A stretch of 11,512 bases of DNA from JBQTKD01 sp052389435. GTDB lineage: Bacteria > Actinomycetota > Actinomycetes > Sporichthyales > Sporichthyaceae. This document shows, piece after piece, positions 6,796 through 11,512 of this stretch (positions within the stretch are counted from its first letter, which is position 1; each line of letters starts with the position of its first letter). The notes beneath the pieces are model-generated. The model was not told the DNA's origin. It saw nothing but the letters and a program-made list of their open reading frames with translations, and ran no database searches. The position numbers and the translations under genes are program-made. The stretch covers positions 1-11,512 of the forward strand of contig JBQTIB010000177.1 of assembly GCA_052389435.1 (NCBI GenBank), in the 5' to 3' direction.

Positions 6796-8349
6796 CTATT
6801 TCACCCCGTAGGCGTCGGCGACGGTATAGCTCACGAATGCCCCGTTTCCGGACGTGGCCTTCACCCGCAGGGAGACGGCCCCCTCGCCCGAGGGGTTGGC
6901 GACTCGGCCGGTCCACTTGGCGCCCTTGCCGGAGGTGGCGGCCTTCTTCCACGACTTTCCGCCGTCGGTGGAGTACTCGACGGTGACCGTCTTCACCCCC
7001 TTCATTCCGACGACCGTCACCTGGACCGGAGTGGAGGCGGCCGCGGCGACGTGGAACGCGTCGAGCCCGGCGGGGGCGATCTGCAGATTGCCGGCGCCGA
7101 GGGGACCGTCCAGGCTCTTGCTGCTCGCCCGGAAGTACCAGGTGGCCTCGACGCTCTTCATCAGATCGCCGATCTCGCGGGTGGCGTTGAGCTTGGCCGT
7201 GTACCAGGAGGGGGCCGCGCCGAGTCCGGCGCTGACCGCCGTGCCCTGGCTGACCACGGAGCCGGACCTGGCCAGCCGGTAGGAGAAGGTCGTGGGCTGG
7301 AACTGGCAGTCGTCGAGGGTGACGCCGGCGCCGGCGAACGGGCAGATCGGCTGCCCGCCGCGCACGTTGACCTTGCCGCCCTGCTTGAAGATCGCCGGGG
7401 AGTTGGCCCGCGGGCCCCAGACCCCGAGGCCCCAGGTCTCGCCGTAGGTCTTGCCGGCGGCGTAGAGGAACGGCTTGGTCCCCTTGCGCTTGAACTTCTC
7501 GGTCAGCTGGGCGAAGCCGTTGGTGGCGCTGAGCCCGGAGATGTTCAGTCGCGTCTCCCACTGCAGGCTCGGCGTGCGGTAGGAGACCTGCTTGCCCAGC
7601 ACCGGCACGCCGAGGTCCACACCGGTGATCGCCCTGCGCTTGGGGGTGGCGGGGATCAGTTGCATGAAGCCGCCCTGACCGCGGTCGACGACGGCGACGT
7701 TCAGGTTCACCTTCGCGAGCTGAGCCTTCTTCGCCTTGATGGACACCGCCGGCAGCCCCTTGTACATGCGCGCGAGGTCGTACCGGACCGGGCCCGGCGC
7801 ATCCCCGGGCGTCCCGAGCACGCCGTGCACGCCGAGGCTGAGGGCCTGGTCGTTCGACGGGAGCACGTAGGTCCCCGTCGCCGGCCAGGAGATGCCCGCC
7901 TCGTTGATGAACTTCTTGGGCTTGCCGCCGACGTTCGCGAACGGCACGACGGCCAGCGCGACCGGCTTGGCGGCCTTGTCGTCGACGCCGAGCACGACCT
8001 TCTTGGCCTTCGCGAGATTGAAGTCGACCGTGGTGGCGCCGGCGATCTGGACGATGCGCGCCGCGACCGTGAGGTCGAGCAGGCCGCTGCCGCCCGTGGG
8101 TGCCTCCTGCACGAAGGCGCCGACGGCGTACCGGCCCGCCGGCAGCGACTTGGTGGCACTGGCGTCGACGGAGTACTTCTTGCCGCTTTTCAGATTCATC
8201 GCGTAGGCGAGCGGCTCGACCTTTTCTCCCGACCTCGTGGTCGCGGTCACCTGCAGGGTCGGGCCGGCGGCCAGGGCGGGGACGCCCACGAGCCCGGCGG
8301 CGCCCAACGCCAGGCCGGTGCAGGCGATCGTCAAGGTAGGTGCGCGCAT
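6796..8349 (-). CDS. Secreted protein of unknown function with S8-peptidase-tail-like C-terminus
   Basis: Protein of 517 aa with a clear Sec signal peptide: a short N-terminus with one Arg, a hydrophobic core from about residue 5 to 24, and ALAAG at 25-29 for cleavage. It lacks a lipobox. The mature part is rich in beta-strand-forming stretches, Gly, Thr and Lys, with two cysteines (C336 and C348) placed for one disulfide. The last ~75 residues (VEYSTDGGKSWKKA, VANPSGEGAVSLRVKAT, YTVADAYGVK) resemble the Ig-like C-terminal tail of Streptomyces S8 subtilisin-type peptidases, and KSLPAGRYAVGAFV recalls their mid-protein segment. I see no D-H-S catalytic motifs, so it looks like the accessory part without the protease. 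This comparison is from memory. The start is set by GAGGAG and the signal peptide. The gene is alone on its strand, convergent with lsr2 and divergent from clpC. Confidence 0.75.
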   Translation of the reverse strand: MRAPTLTIACTGLALGAAGLVGVPALAAGPTLQVTATTRSGEKVEPLAYAMNLKSGKKYSVDASATKSLPAGRYAVGAFVQEAPTGGSGLLDLTVAARIVQIAGATTVDFNLAKAKKVVLGVDDKAAKPVALAVVPFANVGGKPKKFINEAGISWPATGTYVLPSNDQALSLGVHGVLGTPGDAPGPVRYDLARMYKGLPAVSIKAKKAQLAKVNLNVAVVDRGQGGFMQLIPATPKRRAITGVDLGVPVLGKQVSYRTPSLQWETRLNISGLSATNGFAQLTEKFKRKGTKPFLYAAGKTYGETWGLGVWGPRANSPAIFKQGGKVNVRGGQPICPFAGAGVTLDDCQFQPTTFSYRLARSGSVVSQGTAVSAGLGAAPSWYTAKLNATREIGDLMKSVEATWYFRASSKSLDGPLGAGNLQIAPAGLDAFHVAAAASTPVQVTVVGMKGVKTVTVEYSTDGGKSWKKAATSGKGAKWTGRVANPSGEGAVSLRVKATSGNGAFVSYTVADAYGVK

Positions 8350-8353
8350 CGTT

Positions 8354-8359
8354 CTCCTC
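8354..8359 (-). promoter_or_regulatory. Ribosome binding site of the secreted-protein gene
   Basis: On the minus strand GAGGAG lies 4 nt before the ATG at 8349. Together with the signal peptide that begins there, it decides the start against the longer open frame reaching to 8691. Confidence 0.75.
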
Positions 8360-8413
8360 GTTCGGTGGGGACCGCCCTCAACCCGCAAACGCCGGGGAGG
8401 CCCGAATCGTCCC

Positions 8414-8419
8414 AGCGTA
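8414..8419 (-). promoter_or_regulatory. Candidate -10 for the secreted-protein gene
   Basis: On the minus strand TACGCT fits TANNNT and would start transcription near 8407, giving a leader of about 58 nt. No good -35 is visible at the expected distance, so this is weak. Confidence 0.25.
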
Positions 8420-8550
8420 GGCAGTTTGCGCAGGTGAACAGACCCTCTTGCACGTTTCCGGGGGAACAGCCGACCCCCTGTAGGTGTTGTTGGCAGCGAC
8501 CGAAACTTTCTCCACCGACCCAGGCGCAGAGTGGGGGCGGGCTCTCTTCC

Positions 8551-8567
8551 GACGGCCGTCCAGACGG
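8551..8567. repeat. Overlapping inverted repeats GACGG/CCGTC
   Basis: GACGGCCGTC (8551-8560) is a perfect 10-bp palindrome. Its second half CCGTC then pairs again with GACGG at 8563-8567 across CA. Three half-sites in 17 bp look like an operator or competing stem-loops. No known regulator is assigned. Confidence 0.4.
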
Positions 8568-8592
8568 ACGGGCATCGGCCGAAAGCCCCGTC

Positions 8593-8612
8593 GCGTGCGG
8601 ACCCTCGCACGC
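8593..8612. repeat. 7-bp inverted repeat upstream of clpC
   Basis: GCGTGCG (8593-8599) and CGCACGC (8606-8612) are a perfect inverted repeat with a 6-nt spacer, about 185 bp before the clpC start. It could be a protein-binding dyad. In GC-rich DNA a 7-bp match can also arise by chance. Confidence 0.35.
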
Positions 8613-8718
8613 CGAAGCGCCTCCATCGTCGCCTTCGTTCGCGCACGCGGCCCGACACCGGCATCAACCGTTCGTCCGAGTCGGGCGGCATGCGCGCACG
8701 TCGGCAACACGCCGGGGC

Positions 8719-8724
8719 TAGAGT
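8719..8724 (+). promoter_or_regulatory. Candidate -10 for clpC
   Basis: TAGAGT matches TANNNT and would give a leader of about 66 nt before the ATG at 8797. No clear -35 lies at 16-19 bp, which would suit an activator-dependent promoter. In Streptomyces, Corynebacterium and Mycobacterium clpC is activated by ClgR. A GTTCGC half-site at 8637-8642 is a possible remnant or half of such a site, but I cannot confirm it. Confidence 0.3.
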
Positions 8725-8784
8725 GGCGATCAGCGGGGCATTAGGGGAGCAGCGTCTGTAGCTCGACCCGTGTTACCCGCGGAC

Positions 8785-8789
8785 GGGAG
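8785..8789 (+). promoter_or_regulatory. Ribosome binding site of clpC
   Basis: GGGAG lies 7 nt before the ATG at 8797. The protein from that ATG begins MFERFTDRARRVV, the standard ClpC N-terminus, so the in-frame GTG at 8770 is rejected as start. Confidence 0.6.
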
Positions 8790-8796
8790 CCTGCAC

Positions 8797-11301
8797 ATGT
8801 TCGAAAGATTTACCGACCGTGCTCGTCGTGTGGTTGTCCTGGCCCAAGAAGAGGCCCGGATGCTCAACCACAACTACATCGGCACAGAGCACATCCTTCT
8901 GGGCCTGATTCACGAAGGCGAGGGAGTGGCCGCCAAGGCCCTCGAGAGCCTCGGGATCTCCCTGGAGGCCGTCCGCCAGCAGGTCGAGGAAATCATCGGC
9001 CAGGGCCAGCAGGCGCCCTCGGGGCACATCCCGTTCACCCCGCGCGCCAAGAAGGTCCTCGAGCTCTCGCTGCGCGAGGCGCTGCAGCTCGGCCACAACT
9101 ACATCGGCACCGAGCACATCCTGCTCGGCCTCATCCGCGAGGGCGAGGGCGTCGCCGCCCAGGTCCTGGTCAAGCTCGGCGCGGACCTCAACCGGGTCCG
9201 CCAGCAGGTCATCCTGCTGCTGTGCGGGTCCCCGGGCACGGAGCCGGCCGCGGCCGGCGGCCCGGCCGAGGGCACCCCGTCGACCTCGCTGGTCCTGGAC
9301 CAGTTCGGCCGCAACCTCACCCAGGCCGCGCGCGAGGGAAAGCTCGACCCGGTCATCGGGCGCGAGAAGGAAATCGAGCGCGTCATGCAGGTGCTCTCCC
9401 GGCGCACCAAGAACAACCCGGTGCTGATCGGCGAGCCCGGCGTCGGCAAGACCGCCGTCGTGGAGGGCCTGTCCCAGAAGATCGTCCGCGGCGAGGTGCC
9501 CGAGACGCTCAAGGACAAGCAGCTCTACACCCTCGACCTCGGCGCGCTGGTGGCCGGCTCCCGCTACCGCGGCGACTTCGAAGAGCGCCTCAAGAAGGTC
9601 CTCAAGGAGATCCGCACCCGCGGGGACATCGTCCTGTTCATCGACGAGCTGCACACCCTCGTGGGTGCCGGTGCCGCCGAAGGCGCGATCGACGCCGCCA
9701 GCATCCTCAAGCCGATGCTGGCCCGCGGCGAGCTCCAGACGATCGGCGCCACGACGCTCGACGAATACCGCAAGCACCTGGAGAAGGACGCCGCTCTCGA
9801 GCGCCGCTTCCAGCCGATCCAGGTCGCCGAGCCGTCGCTGGCCCACACGATCGAGATCCTCAAGGGCCTGCGCGACCGGTACGAGGCGCACCACCGGGTC
9901 TCGATCACCGACGGTGCCCTCGTGGCGGCCGCGACGCTGGCGGACCGCTACATCTCCGACCGGTTCCTTCCCGACAAGGCGATCGACCTCATCGACGAGG
10001 CCGGCTCGCGCATGCGCATCCGTCGCATGACCGCGCCGCCGGACCTGCGCGAGTTCGACGAGAAGATCGCGGGCGTGCGTCGGGACAAGGAGTCCGCGAT
10101 CGACGCGCAGGACTTCGAGAAGGCCGCCGCTCTGCGCGACGTCGAAAAGCAGCTGTTGGCCGAGAAGTCCACTCGCGAGAAGGAGTGGAAGGCCGGCGAC
10201 ATGGACGTCGTCGCCGAGGTCGACGAAGAGCTGATCGCCGAGGTCCTCGCCACCGCGACGGGCATCCCGGTCTTCAAGCTGACCGAGGAGGAGTCGACCC
10301 GCCTGCTGCGCATGGAGGACGAACTCCACAAGCGCGTCATCGGCCAGAAGGAGGCCATCAAGGCCCTCTCCCAGGCCATTCGCCGCACGCGCGCCGGCCT
10401 CAAGGACCCGAAGCGTCCCGGCGGTTCGTTCATCTTCGCCGGCCCGTCCGGCGTCGGAAAGACCGAGCTGTCCAAGACCCTCGCGGAGTTCCTGTTCGGC
10501 GACGAGGACGCCCTCATCGCCCTGGACATGTCCGAGTTCTCCGAGAAGCACACGGTCTCGCGGCTGTTCGGTTCCCCGCCCGGATACGTCGGCTACGAAG
10601 AGGGCGGCCAGCTCACCGAGAAGGTCCGGCGCAAGCCGTTCTCGGTCGTCCTGTTCGACGAGGTCGAAAAGGCCCACCCGGACATCTTCAACTCCCTGCT
10701 CCAGATCCTGGAGGACGGTCGCCTGACGGATGCCCAGGGCCGCGTGGTCGACTTCAAGAACACCGTCATCATCATGACGACCAACCTCGGCACCCGGGAC
10801 ATCTCCAAGGGCTTCAACCTCGGCTTCGCCGCCGACGGGAACACCCAGACGAACTACGAGCGGATGAAGCTCAAGGTCCAGGACGAGCTCAAGCAGCACT
10901 TCCGGCCCGAGTTCCTCAACCGCGTCGACGACATCGTGGTGTTCCACCAGCTGTTCGAGACCGAGATCATCCAGATCGTCGACCTCATGGTCGCCAAGCT
11001 CGACGAGCGCCTCAAGGACAAGGACATGGCCGTCGAAGTCACGCCCGCGGCCAAGGCCCTGCTCGCCAAGCGCGGCTACGACCCGGTCCTCGGCGCCCGT
11101 CCGCTGCGCCGCGCGATCCAGCGCGACGTCGAAGACTCGCTCTCGGAGAAGATCCTCTACTCCGAACTGCGCCCCGGTCAGATCGTCGTCGTCGACGTGG
11201 AGGGCGAAGGCGAGAACGCCAAGTTCACCTTCCGCGGCGAAGACAAGCCCATCGCCATGGAGGTCCCCGACTCTCCGCCGGTGGAGCTGGACAAGAATTG
11301 A
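8797..11301 (+). CDS. clpC: ClpC, AAA+ ATP-dependent protease unfoldase subunit
   Basis: Hsp100/ClpC of 834 aa, a cytosolic hexameric unfoldase that threads substrates into ClpP. Two Clp_N repeats fill residues 1 to about 140, with NYIGTEHILLGLI seen twice. The first AAA+ module has Walker A GEPGVGKT (212-219) and Walker B VLFIDEL (279-285). The UVR-type coiled-coil insert of the ClpC middle domain lies at about 421-456 (DAQDFEKAAALRD). The second module has Walker A GPSGVGKT (549-556) and Walker B VVLFDE (617-622). The ClpP-docking loop is L675-G676-F677. All catalytic residues are intact, so the enzyme should be active. The C-terminus is short, ending VELDKN, unlike the longer mycobacterial tail. 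It is transcribed alone, away from the secreted-protein gene, and followed by two hairpins. Confidence 0.97.
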   Translation: MFERFTDRARRVVVLAQEEARMLNHNYIGTEHILLGLIHEGEGVAAKALESLGISLEAVRQQVEEIIGQGQQAPSGHIPFTPRAKKVLELSLREALQLGHNYIGTEHILLGLIREGEGVAAQVLVKLGADLNRVRQQVILLLCGSPGTEPAAAGGPAEGTPSTSLVLDQFGRNLTQAAREGKLDPVIGREKEIERVMQVLSRRTKNNPVLIGEPGVGKTAVVEGLSQKIVRGEVPETLKDKQLYTLDLGALVAGSRYRGDFEERLKKVLKEIRTRGDIVLFIDELHTLVGAGAAEGAIDAASILKPMLARGELQTIGATTLDEYRKHLEKDAALERRFQPIQVAEPSLAHTIEILKGLRDRYEAHHRVSITDGALVAAATLADRYISDRFLPDKAIDLIDEAGSRMRIRRMTAPPDLREFDEKIAGVRRDKESAIDAQDFEKAAALRDVEKQLLAEKSTREKEWKAGDMDVVAEVDEELIAEVLATATGIPVFKLTEEESTRLLRMEDELHKRVIGQKEAIKALSQAIRRTRAGLKDPKRPGGSFIFAGPSGVGKTELSKTLAEFLFGDEDALIALDMSEFSEKHTVSRLFGSPPGYVGYEEGGQLTEKVRRKPFSVVLFDEVEKAHPDIFNSLLQILEDGRLTDAQGRVVDFKNTVIIMTTNLGTRDISKGFNLGFAADGNTQTNYERMKLKVQDELKQHFRPEFLNRVDDIVVFHQLFETEIIQIVDLMVAKLDERLKDKDMAVEVTPAAKALLAKRGYDPVLGARPLRRAIQRDVEDSLSEKILYSELRPGQIVVVDVEGEGENAKFTFRGEDKPIAMEVPDSPPVELDKN

Positions 11302-11303
11302 CA

Positions 11304-11326
11304 GTGGGGGGACTTCGTCCCCCCAC
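11304..11326 (+). terminator. Hairpin immediately after clpC
   Basis: GTGGGGGGAC (11304-11313) pairs perfectly with GTCCCCCCAC (11317-11326) across TTC, starting 2 nt after the clpC stop. There is no T-run behind it, so it is an I-shaped (U-less) terminator candidate or a 3'-end stabiliser. Its core GGGGACTTCGTCCCC recurs in the tandem repeats at the right edge. Confidence 0.65.
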
Positions 11327-11346
11327 GCCCCCCTGCGAAATCGCGG

Positions 11347-11389
11347 ACGGCACTCTCGCTTTTTACGGCGGGGGTGCCGTTCGTTGTTT
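11347..11389 (+). terminator. Second hairpin after clpC with T-rich tail
   Basis: The arm ACGGCACTCTCGC (11347-11359) pairs over 13 positions (two G-U) with GCGGGGGTGCCGT (11368-11380) around an 8-nt T-rich loop, and TCGTTGTTT follows. In RNA this is a stable stem with a modest U tail, the more conventional of the two clpC terminators. Confidence 0.65.
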
Positions 11390-11463
11390 CGGTCCGGCGG
11401 GGACTTTGGCGGCCGGTTGTGGGGTGCTGTCCGGTTGTTCGGTGCGGCCGGGTTGGGGGTTCC

Positions 11464-11512
11464 GTCCCCGCGGGGGACTTCGTCCCCGCGGGGGACTTCG
11501 TCCCCGCGGGGG
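11464..11512. repeat. 18-bp tandem palindromic repeat, at least 2.7 copies
   Basis: The unit GTCCCCGCGGGGGACTTC occurs perfectly at 11464-11481 and 11482-11499, and its first 13 bases at 11500-11512, where the window ends. Each unit contains the dyad GTCCCC-GCG-GGGGAC, and adjacent units also form GGGGAC-TTC-GTCCCC stems. The latter is the core of the hairpin behind clpC. The array may continue beyond the window. Confidence 0.9.

Larger units (their letters stand above)
8350..8796. other. Divergent intergenic region between the secreted-protein gene and clpC
   Basis: This region of 447 nt has no convincing gene. Short open frames on both strands are Arg-rich, have no ribosome binding site and match nothing I know. 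It should hold two divergent promoters. It contains a cluster of GACGG/CCGTC half-sites at 8551-8567, a 7-bp inverted repeat at 8593-8612 and a GTTCGC at 8637-8642. A candidate clpC -10 lies at 8719-8724. The length suggests more regulatory content than a simple promoter pair needs. Confidence 0.7.

Noticed and set aside
8350..8691. N-terminal extension of the secreted protein up to 8691
   Set aside because: It would bury the signal peptide. The extension is Arg-rich and unlike the mature protein, and GAGGAG points to the ATG at 8349.
8484..8744. 86-codon plus-strand ORF in the clpC upstream region
   Set aside because: No ribosome binding site, an Arg/Ala-rich sequence and no recognisable pattern. 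It overlaps several other equally poor frames.
8770..8796. GTG at 8770 as the clpC start
   Set aside because: It adds nine residues not found in ClpC proteins. The ATG at 8797 has a GGGAG at good spacing and gives the standard N-terminus.
8872..9162. Internal duplication in clpC (NYIGTEHILLGLI seen twice)
   Set aside because: Two Clp_N repeats are the normal architecture of the ClpC N-terminal domain.
8773..10947. 724-codon open frame on the minus strand opposite clpC
   Set aside because: It is an antisense shadow of a fully conserved clpC. The translation is rich in D, E, L and G without domains.
11464..11512. CRISPR array
   Set aside because: The repeats are directly adjacent with no spacers and the unit is only 18 bp, so this is a tandem repeat.

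Overview
This is chromosomal DNA from a high-GC actinomycete. The evidence is the strong G/C bias at third codon positions, an Lsr2 nucleoid protein, an actinobacterial-type ClpC, a Rv2747-like N-acetylglutamate synthase and part of a mycofactocin (MFT) cluster. The genus cannot be fixed by eye. ClpC reads more like Streptomyces or Frankia relatives than Mycobacterium around its ClpP-binding loop.

Positions 1-4216 hold a tightly packed, plus-strand mycofactocin block: mftE (5' end outside the window), a 34-codon coupled ORF of unknown meaning, a mycofactocin-type short-chain dehydrogenase, mftF and mftD. All joints are ATGA or GTGA overlaps, so the block is almost certainly one operon. MftE releases the crosslinked Val-Tyr product from the MftA precursor, MftD oxidises it to the redox-active pre-mycofactocin, and MftF adds the sugar chain. 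The SDR is the kind of enzyme that passes electrons to the cofactor. mftA, mftB and mftC are not in the window and probably lie to the left. The order is not the usual A-B-C-D-E-F, because mftD comes last.

Positions 4259-6709 hold a conserved housekeeping run: lysS (lysyl-tRNA synthetase, probably leaderless), an argA-type GNAT and lsr2. It is closed by a strong hairpin terminator at 6726-6770. On the minus strand at 6796-8349 sits a secreted protein of about 517 aa that I cannot assign to an enzyme family. Its C-terminal part resembles the non-catalytic tail of actinobacterial S8 (subtilisin-type) peptidases. It separates lsr2 from clpC, which are neighbours in several actinobacteria.

Positions 8350-8796 are a non-coding divergent promoter region with several short inverted repeats. 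clpC (8797-11301) encodes the Hsp100 unfoldase that feeds ClpP. Behind it are two hairpins, an 83-base stretch with only one A on the plus strand, and a perfect 18-bp tandem palindromic repeat running off the right edge. The repeat carries the same stem-loop core as the first hairpin after clpC.

No tRNA, rRNA, insertion sequence, CRISPR array or phage gene was seen. The less ordinary parts are the rearranged mycofactocin block with its coupled small ORF, the odd insert in MftF, the protease-less secreted protein, and the hairpin repeat family after clpC.
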